Source of the DNA: Macrotis lagotis
Lineage: Eukaryota > Chordata > Mammalia > Peramelemorphia > Peramelidae
Length of the DNA: 64,000 nt
Assembly: GCF_037893015.1 (NCBI RefSeq)
Contig: NC_133658.1
Span: 250,858,518-250,922,517 of the forward strand
Direction of reading: 5' to 3'
A program made the position numbers and the translations under genes. Below, piece after piece: positions 22,203 through 32,754 of this stretch. Numbering within the stretch: the stretch's first letter is position 1; each line of letters starts with the position of its first letter. The notes under the pieces are model-generated. The model was not told the origin of the DNA. It saw only the letters and a program-made list of their open reading frames with translations, and made no database searches.

Positions 22203-22800
22203 AACCAATGAATGAATCTAGGGGCTTCATCAACTACAAAAGCCTCCCCTCTCCCAGCCCCAGTGCCAAAGAGTTGTCCATTTGGAAAGCCATATTATGA
22301 CTTGAATGGGTGAAATCACTAACAGTAGTCAAGAGCTCTGCTTCCCATAGACCTCCTCATCTTTCTTCTTCCAAATTCTTCTCCGACACCTCCCAAGAGC
22401 CATCTGAAGACATCAACCCTCCCTCCCTCACAATTAATATTTACTCTCCTGTTCACTGTTGGGCTAAGGCACAGCTTTCGAGAAATGATAATAAAATCAA
22501 AGTGTCATCATATTAGCAGATTTCAAGAGAGTCTCTAGAGCTACATCAGTCCTTGCTCATCTGCTGCCTCTCCCCCAAGTGGCTAGTAATTGAGTTAATT
22601 ATCTCCAACCATTACCAACACAATGGTCATTTTTTGAGTTCTTTTTCCAAAGGCCTCCACTTCCCTCAGATCACAGGTTTAGGTTGAAAAAGTGGTGGAC
22701 AACAAAGGAGGGCATCAATAATGAGATCTGGTGCTAGTTGTGAGCCTGCCCCCAAGTTACAGTTATACCTTAACCTTCCATTGTTCAAAAGAAATCAAAG
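22203..22800. other. Unassigned block
   Basis: No repeat or gene is recognised; the 68-codon frame at 22310 has no family resemblance. Confidence 0.4.
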
Positions 22801-22838
22801 GAACAAGCATTTATGAAGTACCAATTTGTATGTGCCAC

Positions 22839-23050
22839 ATTGTTATTGTTGTTCAGTCACATCCGACTTTCATGGCAAAGATAAGTGGTTTTTCTCCAGT
22901 GTGTTCCCATTTTACAGACAATTAATTGAGGTAAATAGGGATTAAATTACTTGCTCGGAGTCACACAGCTGGTAAGTATCTGAGAAGGGATTTGAACTCA
23001 TAAAGATAAGTCTTCCTGTCTCCAGGCCCAACAACTTAGCAACTATGCCT
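22839..23050 (-). mobile_element. MAR1-type CORE-SINE (minus)
   Basis: TTGTTGTTCAGTCACATCCG, CATGGCAAAGATAAGTGG, CCATTTTACAGACAATTAAT, GAGTCACACAGCTGGTAAGT, TTCCTGTCTCCAGGCCCAA. Confidence 0.88.
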
Positions 23051-23089
23051 TCTTGCTGCTGGAAAGGGAGTCTTAGAGGAGAATGCAGT

Positions 23090-23185
23090 CCCCTCACTCT
23101 ACAAATGAGGTTGCTCAATTGATTAAGTGGCAGATTTTGGGCTTGAAACCAGATCCTCTGGCTCCAGACTTTCTACTATTCTGTG
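23090..23185 (-). repeat. MIR/CORE-SINE fragment (minus)
   Basis: CACTCTACAAATGAGGTTGC and GAAACCAGATCCTCTGGCTC. Confidence 0.6.
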
Positions 23186-23189
23186 CTTA

Positions 23190-23340
23190 CTCTTCTCTTC
23201 ATGAATTTCGTTCATGTGTTTTTTCCCCCAAAGGAATGCAAGATTTTTGAAGGCAGTTGCTGTTTTTGTTTTTATATGTTTCTAATGACTGGTACATGGT
23301 GGGACTTAAGACATGTTTGTTACATCAGTGAATGACTTTA
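23190..23340 (+). repeat. L2 LINE 3' end
   Basis: GGAATGCAAGATTTTTGAAG, GCAGTTGCTGTTTTTGTTTT, TGACTGGTACATGGTGGG and CATCAGTGAATGAC follow L2 wording. Confidence 0.7.
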
Positions 23341-23354
23341 GCATGTAGTATATA

Positions 23355-23530
23355 CAAACTGTAAGGAATCTTGGAATGTGGAATGTTTGAGCTGGAGGGT
23401 GCTCTCTTGCCCACCCATTTTAATAAATATGCAAACTGGGACCCAGAGGAGAGAAACTATGTACTTATAGTCACTGACAAGGAGGAAAGCTGGACCTAGA
23501 AGTCAGGTCTTCTACCTCCTTGTCTGAGGA
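23355..23530 (-). repeat. MIR/CORE-SINE (minus)
   Basis: GGAATGTTTGAGCTGGAGGG, TTTTAATAAATATGCAAACT and AGAAGTCAGGTCTTCTACC. Confidence 0.6.
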
Positions 23531-23552
23531 TGTTTACACCCAGATAGGGCAT

Positions 23553-24033
23553 TCTGAAAAGACTTTCATGAACTGATCCTGAATGAAATGAGCAGGACCA
23601 GGAGAACATTGCACACATTAATGATAACTGTGAGATGATCAACTGTGATGGAGGCAGTTCCTCTCAGCAGTTCAGTGATCAAGCACAATCCTGAGAGACC
23701 TGCTATGGACAATGCCATCCACAACCAGAGAAAAAAAAAATGGAGTCTGAATGTAGAACAGAAGCATACTATGTTCCCTTTTTAAAAATGTCTTTTATGT
23801 TTTCTTTCTTATGGTTTTTTCCCCTTAGTTCTAATTCCTCTTTCACAATGTGACTAATATGGAAATATGTTAAGCAAGATTGTACATGTGTAACCTACAT
23901 CAGATTGTTCACTCCTGTGGAGAGGAGGGAGGGAGAGGAGGGTGGAAGAAAAATGTGGAGCTCATAAGCTTGCAAATGGCTGAATGTGGAAAATTATCTT
24001 TACGTGTAATTGGAAAAAAATAAAGAAAAGAAA
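23553..24033 (+). mobile_element. L1 LINE 3' UTR copy
   Basis: TTTCATGAACTGATCCTGAA, ATGAGCAGGACCAGGAGAAC, then a 3' UTR with a GGAGGGAGGGAGAGGAGGG tract and an AAATAAAGAAAAG tail. AGGGCAT at 23546-23552 and 24034-24040 may be a short target duplication. The frames near 23909-24249 are shadows. Confidence 0.82.
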
Positions 24034-24039
24034 AGGGCA

Positions 24040-24650
24040 TGATCTGTATGGTATGATCAGGTAACGTGATAGATTTAGTGTGGAGTGCTGGAAGATCGAG
24101 GTAGGGGACAGGAGTGGAGGGAAGAAACGAAAGGAATCTTTGTGGCCACACCAAATGGAGGTAAAGAAAGATCCTCCCTCCCACTGGTACTTTTTTATGA
24201 CCAGAACAGAGATACTTCCCAGAGGAATCTCTCTTTCTCTAAAGTCCATTTGTATTTAACTGGGGCAGTGGGGTATAAGGTGATATACCTCTCCACCCCA
24301 TTAAGAAAACTGAGTATCTACCATTATGTTTTCCACTTCATGACTTTCCCATATAGACTTTCCCCATAGTTTCAATATATCATCATAAGATATTATGATT
24401 ATAAGATATAATTATTTGGTCAGCATGAGCAATTAAATAGGAATGGGGGGGGAGTTTTATGGAAGTTGCAGGTGACACATGAAGAGCACTAAATGACACA
24501 GAAAAAGTTTAGAAACTCAGAAATACATAAAATATATGTATGGTCCCACAAAAGAATAAGAAAATTTTCAGACTTTTCTGGTATGAAGGGAGGGCCAAAA
24601 AATTTTATGTGAATTTTCCAGATCAACCCCCCCCATGTGGAAAGGATAAC
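24040..24650. other. Unassigned block
   Basis: No repeat or gene is recognised. The 94-codon frame at 24085 has no domain; CATAAGATATTATGATTATA near 24384 is AT-rich with no evident role. Confidence 0.4.
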
Positions 24651-24659
24651 TATATTACC

Positions 24660-24818
24660 CTATTACTTACTGAGTGATATCTATTAAGTTGCTTCCTCCT
24701 TCTGAATCTCAGCTTCCACAACTGTAAAATGAGATAAAAAAAATTTGCAAAGCCTAACCCATGGAAATATTGTGAGAAAGGGGCTATATAAATATGAGTT
24801 GTTATTTATTATTATGAC
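24660..24818 (+). repeat. MIR
   Basis: TCTGAATCTCAGCTTCCACA, ACTGTAAAATGAGATAAAA, GGGGCTATATAAATATGAGT. Confidence 0.8.
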
Positions 24819-24844
24819 AAAAGAAATCTTTATTTTCTACCCTA

Positions 24845-25095
24845 CACCTTAGGCAGCTTAGGAGACCCAGTGAATAAAATGCTGAGCCTGAAGTCTTGAA
24901 GGTCTGAGGTCAAACCCAGCCTCAAACTTGTAGGAGTTTGAGAAAGTCATGTGCTCTGCCTTAGTTTCTTAACTGTAAAATGGGAATAGTAATTGCATCT
25001 ACCTCCCAGGGTTGTTGTGAGGATCAAATCAGATAATATCTATAAATATGCCCAGCATAGAGTAGACACTATATAAACACTAGCTATTATTCTGT
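24845..25095 (+). repeat. MIR, near full length
   Basis: GTCTGAGGTCAAACCCAGCC, TTAGTTTCTTAACTGTAAAA, CTACCTCCCAGGGTTGTTGT, GAGGATCAAATCAGATAATA and CACTATATAAACACTAGCTA in full order. Confidence 0.9.
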
Positions 25096-25179
25096 TTTGT
25101 TCAATTGAGGGGGAAAATAAAGTGTTATATGGGAAGGATAAAACTTCAACAGGCAACTCTCTAGCAATATTATTAGATT

Positions 25180-25730
25180 TAGAGTCTACCTCTTCTGGAA
25201 TCCTTTCTTGGCAACTATCACCACCATGGTGCTAACACAACCTTGACCAACTCCAGATCACTCAGCCTTCTCTAGCTCTGTCTGACTGGAGGGCTGGAAG
25301 GCAGAACACCAAACTCCTCCCAATGCCTTCCTTAATAGAAAGCAGAAATTGAACTTTCATTCCCTCTACTTTGCATCTGCTACTCTATCTGGTTTCAACC
25401 CACCCCCACCCCCAATTTCAAAATGCCCCAGAACCAAGTAGCCCATGATGTCCAGCTCTCCCACACACATACTTCTCTGCCTCCTTTTCTCTGTTGCTAT
25501 TCCCTATAGACTGTATACTCCTTGAGAGCAGGATCTGTCTTTCTTTTTATCAGTTTTATTCCTAACCCTTAGAATAGTGCCTGGAACATCTTATACACAT
25601 AATAATTGTTTACTACTTAGATTGTCTGATCTTGGATAAGTCATTTAACTTCCAGTGAAATGTAAACCTCTTATGAGCACGGACTGTCCTTCTTTTGTCT
25701 TTGGATTTCTTGTGCCTAGAAAAATCTATG
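25180..25730 (+). repeat. L2 LINE 3' end, one or two copies
   Basis: GAATCCTTTCTTGGCAAC, ATAGACTGTATACTCCTTGA, GAGCAGGATCTGTCTTTC, AATAGTGCCTGGAACATCTT, and a second AATGTAAACCTCTTATGAGC / CTTTGGATTTCTTGTGCC run. Confidence 0.72.
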
Positions 25731-25975
25731 TTATGTGGTAATTTTATGAGACCCTAGACACGTCATAAGACATCTCTAAACAGTGTTCTAAATAGCTCTC
25801 TAAGACTCTTAAATTACAGAAGATTGTCTAATCTGTATAAGTAGAGGGAGTTTCCTATAGAAATTAAATCACAAATCTATTCCCTGTTCCTTGTCAGAAT
25901 GAAATCTGTCTAGGTCTCAGTTTCCTCCACTACAAAATGAAGGGTCAAAATGGATCATCTCTATAGACCCTAATT
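25730..25975 (+). mobile_element. Marsupial SINE with TAAATTACAGA-type tail, then a CORE-SINE end
   Basis: GAGACCCTAGACACGTCATA, CTAAGACTCTTAAATTACAG, AGTAGAGGGAGTTTCCTATA, AATTAAATCACAAATCT. A separate GTCTCAGTTTCCTCCACTAC core follows at 25913. Confidence 0.7.
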
Positions 25976-27250
25976 AGTTAAGGGTTATTCAGACTTCTTT
26001 TTCTAGTTTTCAAAAAGAAAATCACAGAAATGTCATTGGAAAGTCACCATGAGCACAAAGAATCCATTGTCTAAGCTGCTCCCTCTTGTGTCATCTCATG
26101 CAATGCCCTAATATGCCCCTGGCTAAATGTAAGAGAAGGTAAAAGAGGGGAGGAAGACCAGGCATTCCCAGCTCCCTCAAGTCTTCCAGGGCTTTTCATC
26201 AGAGTAAGCAAGGGACTGCCAGCAACCCCTGTGCCAGCAGGTTCTGAGGTCTATAGGAAAAACTGGCTAATGTTGTACTAAAACCTATTGCATTACACCA
26301 TCCATTAAGAAAACAGACCTACCTCACCCAAGGGCCCCTGCAGCTTGTCTGAGTAGATGTTTTTCTTAAGGGAGGGGTTGAAGCAGTAGCATTGTGGGAG
26401 GCCCAAGAGCCCCTTCTATGCTGGCTTTGGGATGGATAGTCGAAACCTACAACCCATGCTGGGATGAGAATAAGAATGAAGCAGAATGGGAAAATTTTTT
26501 AAAAGACCCAAAAAAAGTATGGTAAAAGTTCAAGTAAAGCCTGGAAAAGGGATTACAGAGGCACCAGAGTAAAATCCTTCAGGGCTTCAAGGATCCATGA
26601 TTGCAATGGTATAGATCCTCCTGAGTTAACTACAATGCCCCCCCATCTGAGAAGGTGATCTTTGTGAATTTCTATAACCAAAAAGTTCGTCAGTTTGAGG
26701 CTAAGCAGTTGATGATTGTCTCCAAATATAGTCAACACAGGACTCATATAGTGCATTAGAACTAGGGAGGAGAAAATAGGATTTTGTCCAAAGGCACCCA
26801 AATTTAAAGGGTGCTGACAAGTACCTGGAATACTTCATCAGATTAGGAGCAATTCTTAATACCTTGTTATCAAGAATAATTAATTAAAATAGGAAGCTGC
26901 CATACTTCCTACTTCCTCCAATATGAGTTCCCCCAAGGTCAGGCCCCAGAGTAAATCCCAATCAAACCTCCCAATGTCCCAGGGTCTTTACCCAAAGTCA
27001 ACCCTACCTTTTTCAGTTAGACTCAGTTTAAAAAAAATCATTTGATACCCCTTTAACCCTTCTTACAAAGGAGAGGGATTATGAGTATGCAATGTTGTAT
27101 AAACTATCAAACTCAGTTGATATGATGGTTAGTCTTGCTGAACTGATTCATTCTTTGTTACAGGGCATGGTCCTTGGCTAAAAAGTTGATGTAAAACAAA
27201 AGATATCAATAAAATTCATTATCAATAATGTTGATTTGATGGGTGTTTCA
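25976..27250. other. Unassigned block, possible old retroposed sequence
   Basis: No family is recognised. The stretch ending near 27220 carries GATGTAAAACAAAAGATATC followed by AATAAAATTC, as in a transcript 3' end. The 82-codon minus frame at 26553 has no recognisable domain. Confidence 0.35.
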
Positions 27251-27286
27251 TATCCCTTGTCTTTGGCACAAAAAAATCACTAGTAG

Positions 27287-27346
27287 GGGCAGTTAGGTTG
27301 GAGTTCAAATCCAACTTCAGATACTTACTAACTGCTTACCTCAAAA
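27287..27346 (+). mobile_element. Internally deleted short marsupial SINE
   Basis: GGGGCAGTTAGGTTGGAGTT joins head directly to B-box, so about 40 bases are missing. TCACTAG on both sides (27277-27283 and 27348-27358 region) looks like a target duplication. Confidence 0.75.
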
Positions 27347-27524
27347 AAAAGTCACTAGCATTAGGTCTGTGGGATACAGTTCATCATTAGAACATACTCA
27401 ATGTGCTTCCAGGTCAGAACTTGAATTCCAGGAAGGTGTATTATTTGAAAGTTCAGTGCTACTTCCAGTGCACAGCAAAGCATTGCAAATGGACTTGAGA
27501 AAAACAGCCTACACCTTGTCATCC

Positions 27525-27660
27525 CTTCATGGTTAACAAAGTGCTTTTTTCACAACAACATCATAAGGTAGATAGGATAAGTATTATTGTGCCTATCTTA
27601 TAGATAGTAAAACTGAGGCTGAAAGAAGTTAAGCAATCATCATGGTCAATCAATAACATT
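27525..27660 (-). repeat. MIR (minus)
   Basis: AACAAAGTGCTTTTTTCACA, ATAAGGTAGATAGGATAAGT and ATAGTAAAACTGAGGCTGA. Confidence 0.82.
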
Positions 27661-27864
27661 GCCTGTTTTGCTAGGTTTGGGGATTTTTGGGTGGGAGGGA
27701 TGTTAGGAGACGAGTAAGGAGGGAGCTAGGAAGAGCACAGTTCTATACAGTAAAGATAAGATAGGTGTTCTATGGGAATGTAGGTTTCTATGAAATGAGG
27801 AAGCTTTTCTAACTTAGAGAGTCTATGATTCTATGACTTTGCCTCAAATAAAATATTTACACCA

Positions 27865-28095
27865 GAGTTATTGCTGTTATTCAGTTGAGTCTGACTTTTC
27901 ATGACCCAATTTCAGGTTTTCTTGGCAAAGATACTAGAGTAGTTTGCCATTGCCTTCTCCAGCTTATTTTACAGACAGAGAAACTGAGGCAAGCAAGGTT
28001 GAGTGACTTGCCCAGGGTGATACAATTCGTACATGTCTGAGGTTGGATTTGAACTCTGGGCCCAGTGCCCTGTTCACTGCACCACCAAAACTCCA
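27865..28095 (-). mobile_element. MAR1-type CORE-SINE (minus)
   Basis: TTCAGTTGAGTCTGACTTTT, TTCTTGGCAAAGATACTAGA, TTTTACAGACAGAGAAACTG, TGACTTGCCCAGGGTGATAC and GTTCACTGCACCACC: complete. Confidence 0.92.
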
Positions 28096-28459
28096 CATAG
28101 TGAAAGCTTAAAAAACATTTTCTAAATGGACAAATCACCCAGGAAATTAGTTAATTCCCACTGTGGTGATCGTGCCACCCCAGACACTGCTCAGGGAAAA
28201 AACATTACCCTGTTGCTAACACAGGCACGTTCTGGTGAAGACACTATCCAGCTTCCCAAGGTGGTGAGGAGGGCTTCATTAGCAAAGTCATTGATTCTTC
28301 TCCATGTCTCTGTGTTCAGTATTTGCTTTAATTAATCTCATTCTGATTTAAAGCATGTAGAAAGAACTTGTGGACCCTCTTCTTGCATTTAAAAAAAAAG
28401 ATTGACTTCTAACCTATGTTGAAAAGCAATAGCTAAGGAATCATAACTCAAGTCCTAAG

Positions 28460-28555
28460 AGGCAATATGGGGAAGTGGGAAGAGTTTTGGAACAGTCAAA
28501 AGACCTGGATTTGAATCCCAAATCTGCTTGCCACTTTACCACCTTATAACCTTGA
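28460..28555 (+). repeat. MIR/CORE-SINE head
   Basis: AAAGACCTGGATTTGAATCC and CAAATCTGCTTGCCACTTTA, TATAACCTTGAG. Confidence 0.75.
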
Positions 28556-28589
28556 GTTGTGATACAACATGTCAAAGAGAACTAAAGCC

Positions 28590-28995
28590 AGACTTAGTCA
28601 AGAAGAACTGGGTTCAGATATGACCCATGATACCTACTGGCTATGTGACATTAGCAGGGGTGTGCTGGTAAATGTTTAACAACTGACTCTCTGAAAAAAA
28701 AATTGTACACCTGATACACTTTTAAATTTAGTCTGCCTATTAACATTTTCTCCATTACTTCCTTAGGTGTAGAAAATCAAAGCAAGGACTGATTTATGTG
28801 TTTACCAATGCAAGTAGTCACACCAACAATTTAACAATCCCCTCTCAAGAACCAATTCCAGCTGGTTCCAGCAAACTCTGGACCCTGAACAAGTAAGTTA
28901 ATTAAATTCTCAGTAGTCTAAGCAACTGAGGACCAGAAGTTGCAGTATAGTTGTAGATCTACATGAGTAGAAGAGGCTTCCTATTAGAGTAAATC
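28590..28995 (+). mobile_element. Marsupial SINE split by a hAT-like element
   Basis: Left part GAAGAACTGGGTTCAGATAT and TGGCTATGTGAC; right part CCTGAACAAGTAAGTTAATT, GAAGTTGCAGTATAGTTG, AGTAAATCACAAGTCTTG. Removing 28655-28880 restores a continuous SINE body. Confidence 0.7.
28655..28880 (+). mobile_element. hAT-like non-autonomous element, 226 bases
   Basis: The left terminus CAGGGGTGTGCTGG and the right terminus CCAGCAAACTCTG are imperfect inverted repeats. The 8-base flanks GACATTAG (28647-28654) and GACCCTGA (28881-28888) fit a decayed hAT target duplication, and the right one keeps the SINE sequence expected there. Internal TATTAACATTTTCTCCATTA recurs at 41395-41415. No coding capacity. 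Confidence 0.75.
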
Positions 28996-29149
28996 ACAAG
29001 TCTTGCTTTGGACAGGTTACTTCACCTGAAGGAGTTAGAGAAGATGACTTCTAGCTCCAGTTTAAGAATCCCTATGATGTCTGGGGACTTCAAAATCTGG
29101 GGAAGGGAAATTCCAGTGAATTTCCTGTCTATAACCTTAAAGGAGTGTG

Positions 29150-29360
29150 AAGTTCCACAAGCATCTATTAAGTATGTCAGGCACTATGGTAAGTGCAAGA
29201 AAAATAAACAAAATAATAGTCAAAGAAAAGATAGTACCTGCCTTCAAGGATCTTCTATTCTAGTGGGGAAGACAACTCACAAAAGAAACTTAAGTGGGGG
29301 TTTGGGGAAAGAAGGTATACAGACAGCAGACATGATAGAAAAGACCAGAGGAGTATAGCC
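29150..29360 (+). repeat. L2-type LINE 3' region
   Basis: AAGCATCTATTAAGTATGTC, AGGCACTATGGTAAGTGC, TGCCTTCAAGGATCTTCTAT and CTAGTGGGGAAGACAACTC. The 116-codon frame at 29008 overlaps it and is a shadow. Confidence 0.75.
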
Positions 29361-29552
29361 AGGTAAGAAATGAAGACATGGCCAGCCTCAGCACCTTCCT
29401 ACATGGAAATTCTGGAGGGAGTCCTCTAATCAGAGGGAGTTATTCAAGGGGTAGAGGGTATTTCCAAGCTGTTCCAGGTATGGGAAGATAGGCCAAATAT
29501 TTACTCCCTTCTAATCCTCAGCATTCTGTCTTCCTCTCTACCATATGTTTTT

Positions 29553-29790
29553 GAATCATTTTTTAGTCAAGTCTGACTCTTTGTGACCCTATTAAGGATT
29601 TCTTGGCAAAACTCCCAGAGTGGTTTGTCATATCCTTCTCCTGTTCAATTTATAGGAAATAAGGCAAACAGTTAAGTGACTTACTCAGGATCACACAGCT
29701 AGTAAGGGTCTGAGACTAAATTTGAACTCAGGAAGATGAGTTTTCCTGCCATCAGATCAGCACTCAATCCACTGCACCACTTAGCTGCAC
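29553..29790 (-). mobile_element. MAR1-type CORE-SINE (minus), complete
   Basis: AGTCAAGTCTGACTCTTTGT, CAGAGTGGTTTGTCATATCC, AGGATCACACAGCTAGTAAG, AATCCACTGCACCACTTAGC. Confidence 0.92.
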
Positions 29791-30189
29791 CCTGCCACTG
29801 TATCCCCAACCAATAGAAGAACTTTGGAAAACAGACGAGGTGTTAAGATTGTCACAATCAGATATCAGAGGCACTGGGAAAAGAAAGTCAGGATAGTTAT
29901 GCTGTAATGGAAAGAATGCATCGCTGCCAAGAAGAGGGCACCAGCTTCTTTTACACATCAGGGCAACATGTAGCAAACATTTGCCATCTCCCATAAAAGA
30001 TGTGGGGAAAAAAAGACTTTCTTATTATCATAGAGGTTGGTCCTTGCAATTGCTGTTGAGGGAGTTGTTATTCTTAAGAGAGGGGGAAAAACCAAGTGGG
30101 ATATCTTTCCCATGGAACAATGTGACTAGGAGGGGTCCAATGGTGTCTTTCCTTGCATGTTCAAGTTTGTGGGTCATGCACCAGCCTAC

Positions 30190-30350
30190 TGCAACCAATC
30201 AACCAATCAATAGGTATGTATTCAGTGTCTACCACATATTAGGCACTGTCCTTAGTGCTGGAGATTACAAATGCAAAGCATGAAGCAATCCTTACAAGGA
30301 GTTTATGATCTAATGCAATCTGCCCAGATCTTGAGCACAGAGATTACAAA
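30190..30350 (+). repeat. L2-type LINE 3' region
   Basis: AATCAATAGGTATGTATTCA, AGGCACTGTCCTTAGTGCTG, AGCAATCCTTACAAGGAGTT. Confidence 0.75.
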
Positions 30351-30928
30351 AAGTGATGAATGTGTATCATAGGGTTAGTGAGAGTATGTTACAGCAATGT
30401 CTTCATAACCTGACCCTTGAGTGGGTTAACCAAAGTTTCAGGATCCTGGCTGGCAGCAAATCGTGGGACCCTGATAAGAAACCACTATTTCCAAAGGAAG
30501 CTTTTAGGCCCTAAAAAGACTTTGTGGAGATAACTGGAGAAGAAAAGTGAAACAAATCTATACAATTTTACAAGAAAAAGTGCTAATTCTTTCATTCTCA
30601 TTCCTTTTAATGACAACCATTCTAAATTGTCCCAATCTCTAAGTACCATCAAAGAAGTCCTTCTGAACACCAATGGAACCTGTGCATGGTCTTCAAATAT
30701 CTGAAGAGTTGTCTTCTCTAAGAAGGATTAGATTCATTCTCCTTGAACTCAAATGACAGAAATGGAACCAATTGGGTTCCTGAGTTTCCTTCAAAGGAAA
30801 GAATTTTCTAACAAGGAAAGGTCCTCAATAGTGGAAAAGGACTTGACTCTCAAGACAGTGATTTCCCTGTTGTCACTGAAAATATTCAAGATAAAAAAAA
30901 AAGAAAATATTCAAGAAGAGATTGGATT

Positions 30929-31079
30929 TGGGGCAGCTAGGTGGTGCAGTGGATAGAGCATGGGCCCTGGAGCCAGGAGTACCTGAGTTTAAATCTGGCC
31001 TCAGACACTTCATAATTACCTAGCTGTGTGGCCTTGGCCAAGCCACTTAACCCCATTGCCTTACAAAAAAAAAAAAAAA
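30929..31079 (+). mobile_element. Short tRNA-derived marsupial SINE, full length
   Basis: GGGGCAGCTAGGTGGTGCAG head to an A-run tail. Flanked by exact AGATTGGATT at 30919-30928 and 31080-31089. Low divergence suggests a young copy. Confidence 0.93.
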
Positions 31080-31137
31080 AGATTGGATTCAACAAGCTTT
31101 TTAAGTACTTCCCATATTCACTGTGCATGTATAGTAA

Positions 31138-31155
31138 AAAAAAAAAAAAAAAAAA
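31138..31155. repeat. Poly(A) run
   Basis: About 18 A bases; it generates lysine-only codons in overlapping frames. Confidence 0.95.
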
Positions 31156-31679
31156 GATGGTCCCTGTTCTCAAGGAGCTTACATTTACCAGGGGAGAAAC
31201 AATATACATGTAGATTAAAAAAAATACAACATCCCAATAGGAGGAATATCCTTGCAAAGAATATTGCATAGGGGATTCACATGAGGGTAGGGATCAGACT
31301 AAATAATGATGTCTTCCAGATTTGGCATTCTATGAGCCTGTAAAAGAAAATCTCCATCATGAGGCCAAGATTTTCTCTATTAAGAGTTTCATTTCCACCT
31401 ACTGAGACTCCTAGAAACAGTTAATATTGTCATAAGGACATACAGCATGGCTAGAGCCTGAGAAGATACCAAATAATAAAATGATAACCACAAGGAATGT
31501 TTTAGCAGTGTTGTACCATTCATATCTTGGTTCCCTGTTCTAGTCTCCAGAGTCATAAATCCATGTCACTTGTGCAAATGCAAAATAGACAGAAAATAAT
31601 ACCAGTAAGTAGAGATCCCTTCATTTGGGTTCACAATCTTTCAAGATAGCTTGTAATATTGTAACAAACCCTGATTAAG

Positions 31680-31925
31680 AAGTTGGATGCCTGGAGTTGA
31701 TATCTCAGCTTCCCCACATATTAGTTACTTTACCATGATTGAATCACTTGCCCTGAGTCTCAGTTTTCCCATTTGTAAAATGAGAATAACAGTTGTGCTA
31801 CCTACCTCATAGATTCAGAGAAGGGAAGTACTTTGCCCAAGATCACAAGGTTACTAAGTCATAGAATACAGAGCCTAGAATTCACAGACCAGAGATCTTT
31901 CTGTTATTACAAACCTCCACTCCAT
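31680..31925. repeat. MIR (plus) followed by CORE-SINE (minus)
   Basis: Plus: CTGAGTCTCAGTTTTCCCAT, TGTAAAATGAGAATAACAGT, CTACCTCATAGATTC. Minus: TTTGCCCAAGATCACAAGGT and AGAGATCTTTCTGTTATTAC. Confidence 0.75.
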
Positions 31926-32099
31926 CTATTCCCTAGTCCAATCAAAAAAGACAACTAGACAAGTGCTATTTCCATATCTATTTATTCATTTATCAAAGTC
32001 TTTCTTAAGCTCTACTGTGAACAGAGTACAAATAAAATCTGAAATAATGGATGGAAATGGCAAAGAAGACAATTTAAGCTTAATGTTAAAAAAACTTGC

Positions 32100-32305
32100 A
32101 AACAATTTTAGCTGACAAAGTATGGAATAGACTACCTCAAGGCGTGAGGGACTTCCCCACTTATTGGAGGTCTTTAAATAGACAGTGGATGACCACTTCT
32201 TAGGTATGGTATAGGAGAGGGCAGATTTACTTTGAATATGAATTGTCCTGAATGGTCAAGGTCCCTTGCAAGTCAAGAGACTCTGATTCTGTAATTCTGT
32301 GATGG
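32100..32305 (+). repeat. L3/CR1-type LINE 3' end
   Basis: GTATGGAATAGACTACCTCA, TTGGAGGTCTTTAAATAGAC, GTGGATGACCACTTCTTAGG, GGTCAAGGTCCCTTGCAAG and CTCTGATTCTGTAATTCTGT: the full terminal block. Confidence 0.87.
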
Positions 32306-32354
32306 AACTTATAGTACAGGAAATGGATGACACAAATAGCAAGAGCAAGGACAC

Positions 32355-32570
32355 AAAGTTGACACAGTAGATAGAATGCCCTGCCTGGAGTAAAGGAGAC
32401 TCATCTTCTTGAGTTCAAATCCAGCCTCAGACATTTATAAATTGTGTGATCCTGGGCAAGTCATTTAACTCTGCTTCAGTTTCCTCACCTGTAAAATAAG
32501 CTGGAAAAGGAAGTGACACCAATGGGTCACAAAGAATCAGACATGACTGAAAAATGACCAGAAAGTTTTA
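32355..32570 (+). mobile_element. MAR1-type CORE-SINE
   Basis: TTGAGTTCAAATCCAGCCTC, GTTTCCTCACCTGTAAAATA, AGCTGGAAAAGGAAGTGA, GAATCAGACATGACTGAAAA. Confidence 0.92.
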
Positions 32571-32754
32571 GCAAACTTACCTAGAAGGCCTGGGCTTTCT
32601 AATCAGCATAACTCCCAGGAGTAGACTAGAGAATTTATCTCCGGAAACTTTTATACTCATCCATAATATGACCATTGGAAAGGAGCCTTTGAAAGAGGGT
32701 GGGACAGTGAACCTCAGGGGTTCCTAGTTAATTCATTTTTATTTCTTTTTTTTT

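Larger units (their letters stand above)
30620..31340 (+). repeat. L3/CR1-type LINE 3' end, interrupted
   Basis: GGTCTTCAAATATCTGAAGA, GAAAGAATTTTCTAACAAGG, AAAAATATTCAAG, then after insertions TTGCATAGGGGATTCACATG and GATTTGGCATTCTATGAGCC. A SINE (30929-31079) and an L2-like piece (31090-31230) interrupt it. Confidence 0.7.
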
